This document shows positions 1 through 13,216 of a DNA stretch of 64,000 bases, one piece after another. The notes beneath the pieces were generated by a model. That model made no database searches and was not told the DNA's origin. It saw only the letters and a list, made by a program, of their open reading frames with translations. A program made the position numbers and the translations under genes. Each line of letters opens with the position of its first letter. The first letter of the stretch is position 1. The stretch is from contig JAVHKY010000012.1 of NCBI GenBank assembly GCA_035079385.1, positions 4,508,501 through 4,572,500 of the forward strand, read 5' to 3'. The stretch is from Aspidiotus rigidus (lineage: Eukaryota; Arthropoda; Insecta; Hemiptera; Diaspididae).

Positions 1-1255
1 GCTCCTGTGCTGCTGCTTCGTTTGTTCCTGTTTGGTGGCTTTACTCATTGAGGTGTTTGTCGGTCCTGAGGGGGAGGGGGATCGTTTGTGCGTTTGAGGC
101 GTCGATCTTTGTGCTGTTAGGTTATTTGGGACGAACGTGCTTTGGGGTTCATTGTTTTCTTTATTCTAAACAATAGCCATATATATTTTAGCCTTAAGCA
201 TAAGAAAACCCTCAGCACTCTCTTTGAGAAACTTTTGGTACATAAGTGAAGTGCTGGGCTATGTACAATAGTTATTATAATCTCTTCATCCACCCTTGTA
301 AACTCCGTGATGTGATGGATAATAGGGAATGAACTTGCCCCACTCCGCAAGTGGAGATGAATGGGGTCCTAAAAAAAAAAAAAAAGGCTAAGGAGGCTCA
401 AGCTAGACAAATATAAGCATATGAACTGGAGGAAAAGTCCTCAAGATAATACATCTGACGCAAAGAAGTTCAAAATTTTTCTACGTCCGAGAGGGGAGAA
501 GATGAGTACTTTCCTCCCGAGCCCGTGATTTTCAGAGAGCTCGAATTCATGCAGAAATCAAGAAAAGATAGGAGGATGCAAAGAACAAATTAAAAGTGCT
601 GATAGTGGATTTTCCCGGAGACGCTCTACGTCGTCATCAATGACCTTTACCTGTTCCAGGAACTCGAAGAAATTTCAACATCGCTACCTTGGGACGTGTA
701 TTCTTAGTCTTGTATAAGTTGGCCTACGGTGAGGCTTGTATCTGTAGCCTTCATTACTCTAGACCTAACATGTGACCTGTCACAAGAATAAACCACGGCG
801 TCCTCAACGAAGTTGAACGGGGGGCGCAGAGAACCTGTTTTATGGATCGAATTGGTTTTTGAGAGTCAAAGTTGCCTTCCTATCTCATATACCATGGCTC
901 AAAGTCTAAATGTTTCGTTACTGGCTCAATTCAACTCCTCTGGGATGTCACGATCTGATGACGTCGTATGCAAGTCGCGATGTCAAAACCCCCGAGAATA
1001 CGATCTATGTTAAAACCCTAAGCGTCAGAAAAAGTAATCAGGGAAAAGGCTATTTTTCGATTTATTCAAAATCACCTCAAAATATGAAAAAATCTTAAAA
1101 TTTTAGCATTTTATATTCTTATAAGATTTGGCACACTTTTAAAAAGACGATTACGGAAAAACGGTCACAAAAAATGTCAGGGTTTTTTGACGGTTTATGA
1201 CTGTACTCATGTTGGAAATTCTACCATAGTTTTTAGCATTTCACGTGCTAATAAG
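1..1255. other. Left flank, no recognised gene
   Basis: No reading frame here looks coding and no repeat family was recognised, apart from an A-run near 370-385. Because the minus-strand cadherin gene continues leftward past its exon at 5459-5668, this stretch is probably intronic, but no splice-bounded cadherin exon was found in it. Confidence 0.4.
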
Positions 1256-1267
1256 ATTGGAGCTACT

Positions 1268-3281
1268 AGAATCAATGCGGTCTCTCAATTTATGGCCAGA
1301 AATACTAGACGAAGTCATACTCAAGCGAGTAATACCAACGGAGTAATTTACAATTTTAGCCACAGAAATTAAACGACGCCATCATTGTCAACGGGGACTG
1401 GAAAGCGACTGAACCAACTCCGGCTGTAAACTAGAAACATACGAGGAAATCAGGATTGAACCAGCGAGTCATCACGACTTGAACCATACTCGTAAACTAG
1501 TTCAATCAACCCCTCATCAGGTATCTACCTGTTGAGCACATTAAGGTCGTCGTTATTTAAATGACGGATTATTTCGATGTGTTCCAACGCTCTCCGCTTC
1601 GAATACGCGTTTTCTCTACAGAGAAGGACCTCGGACCCCTCTTTAATGCTATGGCCGCTAGTGATTAGATGGTCCGCAAACGCCGATTCACCTATATTCT
1701 TCTTTTCCCACGCCTTCCTATGTTCAGCGATTCTAATTTTCAACTGACGGCCTGTCTCGCCAATATAAATTCCGTTACAATCCTCACACTCAACTTTATA
1801 CACACCACTCCTCTCGGCCAGTTGGATGGGGTCTTTTAGCCTAACCAATAAACTTTTTATGGTATTGGGGTTGTAATACACAGGCCGAAATCCGAAGGGG
1901 CGTAGGACACGACTCAATTGAGATGAAAACTGCCCCAAGAACGGAAGCCTTATCCAACGCTCTCTACTGTTTAGGGCCGTATTGCGGGGGAGGGAGGTGG
2001 TGGAATCGAGGCATTTTCGAGTAACTTTCCTTTGGATCATAAGGTCAATGTCTAAATTCATTTCATTCACTCTGGCCAAGTGCTTTATAGTTAATACCAC
2101 TTTTTGGAAGGCTGACTGATTGAGAGGAATACTAGTCAGTCGATGGGTTAAGCTGTTAAATCCAGCATATTTATGGGCTACAGGGCAAAAAGATTTTCCG
2201 TGGACAGTAATATCGGTCATCGCAGTATCTTTCCTGTATATGGCGAATTCATGGATACCGTCTCTATTACAGATCGTCAAATCCAAGTAATTAATAGATG
2301 CGCCACCGATTTCTAAAGTAAATTTTATAGAAGGATATTGATTATTTAGATACTGGAGAAACTCCGAAAAGAGCTCTCGGGGACCACTCCACGTACACAA
2401 TACATCGTCGACATACCTGTGCCAATAATAAATCTGATCTAAATACGCACTGCCAGAGGAGAACAAATCGAGCTCAAACTTAGACATAAGGACCTCCGAA
2501 ATGAGAGAACCCAAAGGAGAACCGATGGGTATTCCAACCTCTTCAGGAAACTCAAAAAACTTGTTATCGAATTTGCAATAATTGGGGGACCAACAAATAT
2601 TGAGGAGATTGAAAAATTCACCCCAATTCTTCTTGGCGAACATTTGTTTGAATCAAAAGGTCTCCCATATGTTGCATGGCGGTTGCTCTGGGGATATTGG
2701 GGAACAGGCCGACCACATCAAATGAACACAGGGTCGATCCCAGTGGAAGAATATTATCCTTAAGCCTATCAGCCAAGGAGACCGAATTTTTCACCGAGTA
2801 AGGTGACTCATGGTCAACTCTCGATTTAAACCAACGGTCCAAAAATTTCGCCCGTGCGTACGTGGGGGAGGACACAAAGGATACGACCGGACGCATCGGG
2901 TTGTCTTTTTTATGGACTTTTGGTAGCCCGTACAAGAGGGGAGGCACAGGGTTGGGCTCCAGGAGCAATCTTTTTAGCGAGGGAGTTTTAATAATAAATT
3001 CACACTCGTTTATCACACGTCTAACTTCTTTTACGTGTTTAGGAAAATTGAAACTGTCGTTTTCCTTAGCACCACACTGGCCGAGAACGTCATAGACCTT
3101 GGAGACGTAGGAGGACTTCTCCATCACGACAATGGCATTACCTTTGTCGGCCTTCGTGATGATTAAGCCCTCCTCCCTGACCCTCCTCTTTAATCCCTTA
3201 ATCACCTCAATTGCGTAATTGTTTATACGAGGGAGGGGGGTATTGCGGACAAGAGCAGCACAATTTTTTTGAGTATTAACC
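1268..3281 (-). mobile_element. PLE-1: 5'-truncated Penelope-like retroelement
   Basis: Penelope-like element on the minus strand, bounded by a 12-bp target-site duplication that I see directly: ATTGGAGCTACT at 1256-1267 and ATTGGAACTACT at 3282-3293 (one mismatch). It starts within the N-terminal third of the ORF, so it is 5'-truncated. After the stop codon come a 3' UTR, a TACTC...GAGTA hairpin at 1318-1331, and about 45 nt homologous to the 5' start of full-length copies (compare 13225-13270), a remnant of the tandem pLTR layout typical of Penelope elements. The UTR lacks the GGTT/AACC hairpin present in PLE-2, PLE-4 and PLE-5. Confidence 0.88.
1525..3281 (-). pseudogene. PLE-1 reverse transcriptase / GIY-YIG endonuclease ORF, frameshifted
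   Basis: Two overlapping frames together encode a Penelope polyprotein. The upstream frame (to about 2630) carries the KADKGNAIVV motif, LYGLPKVHK and the first RT block SFDVVGLFPNIP. The downstream frame carries IGSPLGSLISEV, the catalytic YVDDVL box and the C-terminal GIY-YIG nuclease with its CxxC-NG-IYIGETGRQ core. A one-base change near 2630 separates RQEELG from EFFNLLNICW, which are continuous in the other copies. An in-frame TAG follows VLNR where PLE-4 reads a Tyr codon, cutting about 25 residues from the normal C-terminus. In life this enzyme copies element RNA at nicked chromosomal DNA; this copy is dead. Confidence 0.88.
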
Positions 3282-3293
3282 ATTGGAACTACT

Positions 3294-5458
3294 CTTGGAA
3301 AAACCATCACGGTTTTTAACGGTTCTTGAAAGTTTTTGACCGAACTCATCCTGGGAGAACCGTCACAGAAAACCGTTCACGCTTTCTGACGTCATTAGTG
3401 ACATTGACCAACTTTGGAGGTTTTGTCAGTCCTTCAGTTAATGAGCACAACAACTAGGAGGGAGGACAGTCTGATGATGTCTGACTGGATCGTTACGAAA
3501 AACCGCTTGTTGACGTCACCATTACCGACTTGAAAAAATTTCCGCCTTCGCTACTCTGAGATCTGTATCCTCAGCCTTCATTATACTAAGTACATACAGT
3601 ACAATGCACTGAGCTCTTTTAGGCCTAACCAACAATATACAGGCCCTAACTACAGAATATTAAGCTATACATTAGGCGTAACACACAGCTCATCTTTTCA
3701 GTTTCATTATACTGGAAACTTTTGCCCGGTGCGTAGTATAACTTTATCAGTGACCTCGACCTGATTAAGGGAAATGTATTTATCTATAAGCAATACGCAT
3801 ACTCATATAAGTACAAGCAGAAGAGTGTGACGTCATTGATTTTGGTTTAAACCCTTGTAAAAGATGGACTTACACAAAAATGAGCGTATGATGTCCAGAA
3901 AAATTACAATAGTTACACACAGAGGAAGGGGAAGAATTCAAGACTTTCAACAATTTCACCTACATAGAGTAGGGCAAGAGAAGCAATTCACGCGACAGAT
4001 GATTGGAAACAGTGGAGATTGTGGGCTCGCCGCTGCTATTGCAGAAAGTGCAATGGCCGCTAAATTTTTTCTCAATGTGTAAGACTATTTCTTTCAGTTT
4101 TTTCAACATATCATCTGTCCTCCCCTAAAGAAAAATTCCGCTCCACCACTGCTGCTATGACCACTCTTTCTAACAGAAGATAAATTCATTTTATTTCGTA
4201 AAAATTATATTCATATTGTAAAGAATATAAGATCAATCCGTGTAATGTCATCATTTCTAAGAATTCCACTCTTCAATCCTGTGTTCGAACTGACGAAGAA
4301 TCAGGTAGATTAACTCAAAATTTGTCTGAAACCATACAATATATGAACTCTACATTGCTAAAAAAAAATGAATTTGACATTTAAAGGATGAATATTTAGC
4401 TGCATTCTTCGATTGGTATTGATTTATTACGGCTCTTTATAAGAAAATCTTCGGTTGTTGAGAAATAGAGAGTCCTCGAATATAACTTATATGCGCCATA
4501 ATAGCAGCGAACAGAATTGTACAGGTACGTAACGAATTAATGTCAACATCGAAACATAAAATAATACAATTTATGATGTTGCTTTTCATAAGAGAACGCA
4601 GGAATTTGCATGTAACAGTTGTATTCTAAAAACGTCTTAGTCATCGAAAGGTTTTGTTCAAGGTGCGTATGACATGAAAATGTGTGAATCGTTCGATCAT
4701 TCCGGCGCAGTCCGGGCAGGAATGGCAAACGCAACCGCGTGACTCACTCGTGAAGTCTAAGATGCAAAAAAGGAAGCTCTTCTTCTAAGTGACGTCACAA
4801 AATACGCCTTCAGGAGATGCGTATATTTTTTAATTTATGATAGCAACTTTCAGTTTTTTCGCGATTACTCGGGAAGTGGTGAATTTAGCGTACCAATATT
4901 TTATAATTTTTTTTTCAGAGGAACTTCTGAATCTTATTACGATCTCAGGATTTTCGAATTTTCCTGAGTGAGAACACGAATGGTTCTCCTCGAAAGCCAA
5001 TACCGCGGTTGTTGCGCACGGCGGTCAGAAGCTCTTTAATGCCTCGGGCAGCGGACCTTTCTCGCCGATTAGTATGTCAAGGTCAAGACTCAGAGAAGAA
5101 AGCTTCTTGCAAACTTCAACGGCGACCTCCAGCCTAAAAACATATCCCTGACAAAACAAATCCCTTCTTCGAAACCCAAGAATTGCGCATCTGCAGAACG
5201 ATTATAAAAACTTCAACTCATACAGCAATCAAGAAAAATAGCCCTTATTATGTGTACAGCCTTTATGTAATAATTCAAAGTAAAATGTTTCGACAATGAC
5301 TCCTACAGCTATACTTTAGGACGTGACGAAAAAGCGTTGAACCGTGTAGTGAATTTTACGGCCCCCGATTGCGGTTACCCTTCAGCATCTTTTATGATAA
5401 CAACGGTCAATTTAATTATGACCATACCCTTACTTTTTAATCACAATAGTAAACTCAC
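3294..5458. other. Cadherin intron or 3' flank, mostly unrecognised
   Basis: AT-rich DNA downstream of cadherin exon 4. Nothing resembles a further cadherin repeat. A short minus-strand open stretch bounded by a plausible acceptor lies at 5025-5147 and is described separately. Confidence 0.4.
5025..5147 (-). other. Possible alternative terminal exon of the cadherin gene
   Basis: On the minus strand, TTGTCAG is followed by 41 codons open in phase 0, ending in TGA. The peptide starts GYVFRLEVAVEVCKKL and ends PLPEALKSF. Exon 4 of the cadherin ends in phase 0 at 5459, so splicing to this exon would be in frame and would give a short secreted protein. The peptide does not look like a cadherin repeat, there is no clear AATAAA nearby, and an open stretch of this size can arise by chance. 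Confidence 0.2.
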
Positions 5459-5668
5459 TTTTACGTAGAACGTATAAATTCCACCCATTTGAACAATAAT
5501 TGGATCTTCTCTGTCAATCGGCGTATTGGTGGTGACGAGCGACGCATTTCCATTGCCGTTGTCTTGAATTGAAAAATAGCCCAGTACATCCTCCTCCAAA
5601 CTGAATGATATCGATCTTAAATTATTTACGTCTCCATCGCGCGCTCCGATGTGTAGCACTGTTTTCCT
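5459..5668 (-). CDS. Cadherin gene, coding exon 4 (third cadherin repeat)
   Basis: Minus-strand exon of exactly 70 codons. The acceptor is a pyrimidine-rich tract ending TTTAG before AGG, and the donor is GTGAGT at 5458, both phase 0. It continues exon 3 (ENTIP) with RKTVLHIGARDGD, the calcium-binding DxD-type segment of a cadherin repeat, then DVLGYFSIQDNG, TTNTPIDRED and GGIYTFYVK, a typical end-of-repeat strand. A closer AG after AAAAC would shift the frame, which decided the acceptor. The protein would be a cell-surface calcium-dependent adhesion or signalling cadherin. Remaining exons lie left of the window or were not recognised. Confidence 0.85.
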
Positions 5669-6606
5669 CTAAATCACACAGAGCACAGGAAGATGAGTCA
5701 TACCGTACATGCACATCATTCAGAAAGAATAAAATATGCGGCGATGGAAAATTAGCGGCAGGTTAATTGAAAATATGTCTACGGAAATAAATCAAAAATC
5801 TCCGAACGATACAGAGTTTTCGTTAACATTATTAAATTTATTTATTATTTGCCACTCGCAATATATTACAGAAACGTGTTTCGGACAAGATGGATACGAA
5901 AAAAATCGTTTTTCTTTAGCAGTAGAAATGCGGGATCATATTTTTGTAAATGCGGGGTACCTATATATGGTCGCAATAAAGGAGACGGGCAAGTGTAAAA
6001 AGCAGTAGGGAAAACACGCAGCCTAATTCGTTAGCTGCTCGGAGTTACCTTCATTAACCGAATTGCTCAAGGCAAACAGGGAACCTGTGTTAAGGAAGTT
6101 TCTTTGTTTATCCTTTTTCTGAATAAGGATTGAACTTTGTTCCTCGCCTCCTTGGGAGTTTGAGCTTGAAAGCCCCTACTTTTCGAAGTTTCCCTCTATC
6201 AGGTACAGCTCAATATTCAAAATTTTTCCAAGACCCCTCCTATCATATATATCTTGGAGGTCGAAATTTTTCCAACTCCCCGCCTATCATGCATAGCTTG
6301 GAGATCTAAATTTCTCTGAGACCCCTCCTATCACATATAGCTTGATGATGGGGCCTCAGACGTTACAATTTGATGACGTCATATATCAGTTTTTTCAGTC
6401 CCCTCCTATTATATATAGCTTGTGGGACGGAGCCTGTGACGTCACAGTTGGATGACATCATAAGTCAACCTTGTAACGTCACAATTTGATTTTCCAAGTT
6501 GGAGAATTTCTTCGAAACTACGAGACATAATTATGTCATAGTGTAGAGATAAATTACGATCTCATAACGTATGAATTTTTTTTTTTTTTTCAATGAAAAA
6601 AAAAAT

Positions 6607-7092
<486 letters not shown>

Positions 7093-9809
7093 AATTTTTT
7101 TTTCTTCCATTAAAAAAATGTTTTATACGTTCCGGGATCGTAATTTATTTCTGCACTATTACTGATTTTCCAAGTCCCACTACTAACATATAAAGCTTAG
7201 AGTGCTGGGCCCGTGACGTCACAGTTTGATGACGTCAGAGGTCAGCCTTATGATGTCATATATCAGTTTTTTCTACAAATTCCCCTTCTATAATATATAA
7301 ATTAAGGGACGGAGCCTGTGGAGCATGTGACGTCACAGTTCGATAACGTCATAATTTAGCCTTGTGACGTCACAATTTAATATTTTAAGTCTCACTCTCA
7401 TCAAATAAAGCTTTATGGCGAGGCCTGTGATGTCACAATTTGATGACGTGATATATCAGTTTTTTTCCAATTCCCCCTCCTAAAGTACCACTCCTATCAT
7501 GTAAAGCTTAATGGCGAGGCCCGTGACCTCACAGTTTGATGACGTCATAAGTCAGCCTTGTAACGTCACAATCTGATTTTTCAAGTCCCACTCCTATCAT
7601 ATACAGCTTGAGAGACGTAGCCTCTGACGTCACAGTTTGATAACATCATAGGTCAGCCTTTTGACGACATATGTATCAGTTTTTTCTTCAAGTCTCCCTC
7701 CTATCATACATGACTTGAGATATGTGTGTGGCGTCACAGTTTGATGACGTTATAGGTCAACCTTGTAACGTCACAATCTGATTTCTTCAAGTCCCATTCC
7801 TTAGCTTGAGGGACGTAGCCTCTGAGTCACAGTTCAATGACATCATAGGTCAGCTTTGTGACGTCACAATTTGATGACGTCAGAGGTCAACCTTGTGACG
7901 TCACAATCTGATTTTCTAAATCTCACTCCTATTATATAAAGCTTAATGGCGAGGCTTGTGATGTCACAGTTTGATGAGTGATACATCAGTTTTTTTTTCA
8001 ATTCCCCCACCTAAAGTACCACTCCTATCATATAAGCCTTTCAACTTGGCGTTTGTTTACATTTTTCTTATCATACACGTAGTCATATTATCACAATGAG
8101 AAAATTCAGATTGAAAAATTGACAAAATTCTGGGAATTTTTGGCTTAATTTTTATTTTTGCTTCTTTAGGGGATGGTAAAATGTAAATAATTATAATCCA
8201 CAAAATTACAAAAATTATTTGAAAATAAAAACTTGAATTATTGTTTGACTACAAATTTGATAATAAATCAGGCAAACGCTTATACTATCCGCATTAAGAA
8301 CCCAAAGTGTGAAAGGCTTATAAAGCTTAATGGCAAGGCCTGTGACGTCACAGTTTAATGACATAGGTCAGCTTTGTGACGCCACAATTTGATACGTCAT
8401 AGGTCAACCTTGTGACGTTTTAAACTGATTTTCTAAGTCTCACTCCTATTATATAAAGTTTAATGGTGAGGCCTCTGACGTCACAGTTTGATGACATTAT
8501 AGGTCAGCCTTGTAACGTCACAATCTGATTTTCTAAGTCTCACTCCGATTATATAAATATTAATGGCGAGGCATGTGATGTCACATTTTGATGACGTGAT
8601 ATATCAGTTTTTTCTCCCCTCCTAAAGTACCACTGCTATCATAATTATAAAGCTTAATGGCGAGGCCTGTGACGTCACAGTTTGATGACGTCATAAATTA
8701 GTTTTTTTCTTCAAACCCCACTCCTATCGTATACAGCTTCAGGGATGTGGCCTGCCTTGTGACGTTACAATTTGATATTCTAAGTCTCACTCTTATCATA
8801 TTGGGGCTTTATAAGTATAGGCAAAGATACAACGCCATGTTGGATCTATTGATAGAGCGAGCATGTTCGATTGCGTTCCGCGTAGCGACGCGGAGCAACT
8901 GCAGTCAGATTTTTGAGTTTAAAAACTATCGCGAAATATTCTGAAAAAGAGGTCATCTGATATGAAATTACAAGACAAACAAATTTTATTCTCTTCATTT
9001 TTCCAAAAACACCAATAGTTTTTGAGATATCAATACACAGGCTCTTATGGCAATTCCGTGGGAAAGATCCATCATGGCGTCGCGTCGTGTCATTACCGAT
9101 ACTTATAGAGTCTCAATCATAAAGCTTGATGGCGAGGCCTGTGACGTCACAGGTTGATGACGTCATAGGTCAGCCTTGTAACGTCACAATCTGATTTTTC
9201 AAGTCCCACTCTTATCATATGTGTCCTGTCACATATACAGCTTGAGGGACGTAGCCTCTGACGTCACAGTTCAATGACATCATAAGTCAATTTGATGACG
9301 TCATAGGTAAACCTTGTGAGTTCACAATCTACATTGTTTAGATCCCACATACCCCCATGAAACACATTCTCTCTTACCCCTCGTTTGACTCCGTTGAAAA
9401 CCTGTGAGTTTTTCCAAGTCCCACGTTGGTACTTCTCTTCAATTTACCCTCCCAGTCCAAACAAGGGGTGGCACAGAACCTGTTTTATGAGACAAGTGAG
9501 ATCCGAAAAATGTAGATTGTGACATCACAAGGCCGACGTATGGCGTCATCAGATTGTGACGTCCCCAGTGGATACCTATGACTTCATCAAACTTCGACGT
9601 CACAGACCCCATCCTCCCAAGCTGGAGGAGGACTTACAAAATTCTCGAGCTCTGTGCTTTGCCGGCCGGCCGGCCGGACGACGCACGTTTTTTTGGTCAC
9701 TTCCGCTGATTCACGTCTCAATATCGCGTCTTTCTAAATATGAGACCTATCCCATTATTGCTAATTTTCCTCTACCTAAAAAATGCTAGTTCTCGATTAT
9801 TATACTTAC

Positions 9810-10031
9810 TGGTATAGTATTTTCCAGTACTGATATAGAATACGGTGTATTCAAAAATATTGGTGGCTGATCTTGCACATCTTCGACATCGATAATCACT
9901 TTAGCTGTCGCATCTAACGGATTTTTCGGATTGGAATCAATTGCTTTCAGCCAGAGTGTGTGCGAAGATTGAACTTCGTAATTCAGAGGTTTTACCAGGG
10001 TGACAATACCTTTGTAAAATCCTTCCGAAAG
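9810..10031 (-). CDS. Cadherin gene, coding exon 3 (second to third cadherin repeat)
   Basis: Minus-strand exon of exactly 74 codons between acceptor CAACAG and donor GTAAGT, phase 0 at both ends. It begins LSEGFYKGIVTLVKPLNYE, the typical middle of a cadherin repeat, which completes the sentence left open by exon 2 (CQIFSVSLQI). It then has LKAIDSNPKNP and the inter-repeat calcium linker DVEDVQDQPPIF, and starts the next repeat with YSISVLENTIP. The linker has the DxxDxxPxF pattern of classical cadherin folds, with Gln in place of the usual Asn. It fits exon 4 without any missing sequence. Confidence 0.9.
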
Positions 10032-10037
10032 CTGTTG

Positions 10038-11060
10038 ACAGGATCAAAAAAAATATAAATAAATAAATAATTCCCATTAGGTACTCGTACAAAAAGAGAG
10101 GTAAAAGCTGACAATTAATCTTAATTGCACTCGTAGCGCTTGTACACCGTAGAAAGAGAAAAAAGGGAAAATCGTATAAATCAAAAGTGACGATGCGACC
10201 TAAATATTATTAAAAAGTTCAAGTTATTCTCACATATTTAATGCGTACAGTGGTTTGTAGCATTTCATTGATAATCGTGAATTTATTGGAGCCATTTATT
10301 ATCTTAATTGCACGCCTACATCTTGCACTTAGTACAAAAGAGAATTTGTACATCGTTATAGTAAGTAGGTAATTTCGAGAAAAAAAAAAGATGAGTAGAA
10401 ATTATGCGACGATGTAAATTACTTTGTAACAGACGCACCAGTTCTCGGTATTATTATTATCATTATAATACGTTCAACGATTCACCAGGTTTAGCCAATT
10501 TCTCGTAGCGTAGTTCTGTTCAATAGAATATAACGTATTGAATGTAACCGGTTCTGTTTGCAGGTACATAATTGTATACCGGTATTGCTGCTTAAATTTT
10601 TCCAGTCTCAACTAACAAACCGCTTTACTATTATAAGCTTCAGCATTTATGGAATAGGCTACAGTTCGAAAAACTACGAAAATTTCCAGGCGCATTGTTT
10701 CGTATATGCCAGATCAAAAGATTTCATCAACGAAAGAATCGGTCATATAACCTTGATGGTGGATAAAAAAAAAAAATGTTTATAACATTTAACTAGAATT
10801 CGAGGTTGTTCGGGAGATCAGACATGATGCGGGAATTCTCTTGTGTACGGTTTACAACTCCCTCGCCCATATCAAGTCCATGACACTTTCGACATACACA
10901 ATCGTGTTATTTACACAATAAATAAAGTAACTGGGATTTAATAGCGATGGAGATCGAAAAAAAGATTAGTAAGTAGTCATCTATAGATACCTTAATCTTC
11001 GAGACTACGATAAACTTATAATCGCTGTTCGTTTTTCGTCCTTTTAATTCGATGCGTAAC
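10038..11060. other. Cadherin intron 3, left part, no feature recognised
   Basis: AT-rich intronic DNA between exon 3 and the Penelope pair. No coding pattern or repeat family was recognised. Confidence 0.4.
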
Positions 11061-11122
11061 GATTTCATTTCTAGAATTAATTTCGTTCTCCAAATTATGA
11101 CCAAAGACATCAAACGACGACA

Positions 11123-11136
11123 TACTCAAAGGAGTA
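11123..11136 (-). other. PLE-2 3'-terminal hairpin TACTC...GAGTA
   Basis: On the minus strand a 5-bp stem with a 4-nt loop lies just before the 3' end of the element proper. Equivalent hairpins with different loops occur in PLE-1, PLE-3, PLE-4, PLE-5 and PLE-6, so the structure rather than the loop is conserved. Confidence 0.6.
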
Positions 11137-11348
11137 AAACAGACAGAGTAATTTAATTAAAGCCACAGAAATACAAAATACACCGGAGCGCTTTCGATTA
11201 AAGAACCATTGTCAACGGGTGACATGAAAGCAACTGAACCAACACCGGCCGGTAACAAACACTGCCGAGGAAATCATGACTGAACTAGCGAGTCACCACA
11301 ATGTGAATCATACTCATAAACTAGTTCAATCAACCCCTCATCAGGTAT

Positions 11349-13216
11349 TTACCTGTTGAGCACATTTAGGTTGTCGTTATTCAGATGGCGAATAATTTCA
11401 ATATGTTCTAACGCGGTACGCTTGAAAACCGAGGACACTCTATGGAGGAGGGACTCGGATCCCTTTTTGAAACTATGACCAGTGGTGATAAGATGGTCCG
11501 CAAATGCCGAATCACCCAATTTCTTCTTTTCCCACGCCTTCCTATGCTCATCTATTCTAATTTTGAGCTGACGTCCAGTCTCACCTATGTAGATTCCATT
11601 ACAGTCATTACACTCCATTTTGTAAACCCCACTTCTTTCGACCAGTGGGATGGGGTCCTTCAGCTTAACGAACAAACTTTTTACAGTGTCAAGATTGTAA
11701 TGCACTGGGCGAAACCCAAATGGGCGGAGGAAACGACCTAACCGGGAAGAGAATTTTCCTAAAAAGGGGAGCCTCCTGATCCAACGTTTTCTACTGTCAG
11801 ACGCCGGATTGCGGGGGAGGGAGGTAGGGGAATCAAGGCTTTTCCGAGTCAATTTTCTATGGACCATCAAGTCAATATCTAAGGTGACCTCATTCACTCT
11901 GACCAAGTGCTTTATAGTCAAAAGCTCCTGTTGAAGAGCGAGGTGACCCAATGGAATACTAGTCAACCGGTGCAGGATATAACTATTAAAACCGGCAATT
12001 TTGTGGGCAACAGGGCAGAAAGATCTGCCGTGGACAGTAATATCGGTCAAAGTATCTCTTCTATATACGGCGAATTCATGGGCACCTTCTCTATTGGAGA
12101 TAGTAAGGTCCAAAAAATTTATAGATAAACCGCCTACTTCCAACGTGAATTTGATGGAAGGATACAAACTGTTGAGGTACCTAAGAAACTCCAAAAGGAG
12201 ATCTCGGTGACCGGTCCACATGCACAACACATCATCAACATACCTATGCCAATAATGTATACGACTCAAAAGCCCCTGGCCTGAGGAAAAAAGATCGAGC
12301 CCAAATTTGGACATGAAAACCTCCGAAATGAGGGAACCCAGAGGAGAGCCAATAGGGATACCTACCTCCTCTGGAAATTCGAAAAATTTCCCTTCAAATT
12401 TGCAAAAATTGGGAGACCAACAAATATTGAGTAAATTGAAAAATTCTGCCAGTTCTTCGTGACAGATATTGGATTGGACCAAGAGGTCTCCCATATGCTG
12501 CATGGCAGTAGTCCTAGGGATACTCGGAAATAAGCCGACTACGTCAAAAGAGCTTAGGTTAGAATCAGGCGGAAGAATGTCATCTTTGAGCTTATCAGCC
12601 AGAGAGACCGAATTCTTCACAGAGTAGGATGACTCAAATTCTACTCTAGATTTAAACCAACGGTCCAAAAATTTTGCCAAGAAGTACGCGGGGTAAGACA
12701 CAAAGGAAACGACCGGCCGCATCGGAGTGTCCTTCTTATGAACCTTAGGCAGCCCGTACAATAAGGGCGGCACAGGGTAGGGCTCAAGGAGAAATCTTTT
12801 AAGCGAAGGGGTTTTGATAATAAAATTCGCTATTGTTTGTAACACGTCTAACTTCTTTCAAGTGATTCGGAAAGTTAAAATCCACATTTACCCTGGCACC
12901 ACACAGGTCAAGAACGTCATAGACCTTGGAGACATAGGAGGACTTCTCCATAACTACAATGGCATTCCCTTTATCAGCCTTAGTAATGGTTAAGCCCTCC
13001 TCCCTGACCTTCCTCTTAATCCTCTTAATCACCTCCAAAGCAAGATCATTTATTCGAGGGAGGGGGGTATGACGAACAAGGGCAGCACAAGCTTTCTGAG
13101 TATTGACCCCAGGCCCGATTTTTATTTTGAGGTCCGCAACGACATTGGCCAACGTGTCAGCATTGAGGGGGTAACCCGAATTTTAAGCCCTTTTCCAAGA
13201 GATTCAACTCATCACT
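11349..13216 (-). pseudogene. PLE-2 reverse transcriptase / GIY-YIG endonuclease ORF, 5'-truncated and frameshifted
   Basis: A 498-residue frame (11349-12845) holds LYGLPKVHKKDTPMRPVVSF, the RT blocks SFDVVGLFPSIP and GIPIGSPLGSLISEV, the catalytic YVDDVL box, and the GIY-YIG nuclease (CNDCNGIYIGETGRQ, later AFADHLITTGHS). An upstream frame to 13152 carries NVVADLKIKI, LVRHTPLPRI and KADKGNAIVV. A frameshift near 12840 separates them. A 5-bp deletion near 13172, relative to PLE-3, breaks the extreme 5' part. A TAA after VLNR removes the last 25 or so residues. It shares the unusual NSYILHRL insertion with PLE-3, showing close relationship. Confidence 0.9.

Noticed and set aside
3864..4082. 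72-residue plus-strand frame
   Set aside because: No domain, no splice support, composition not distinguishable from random frames nearby.
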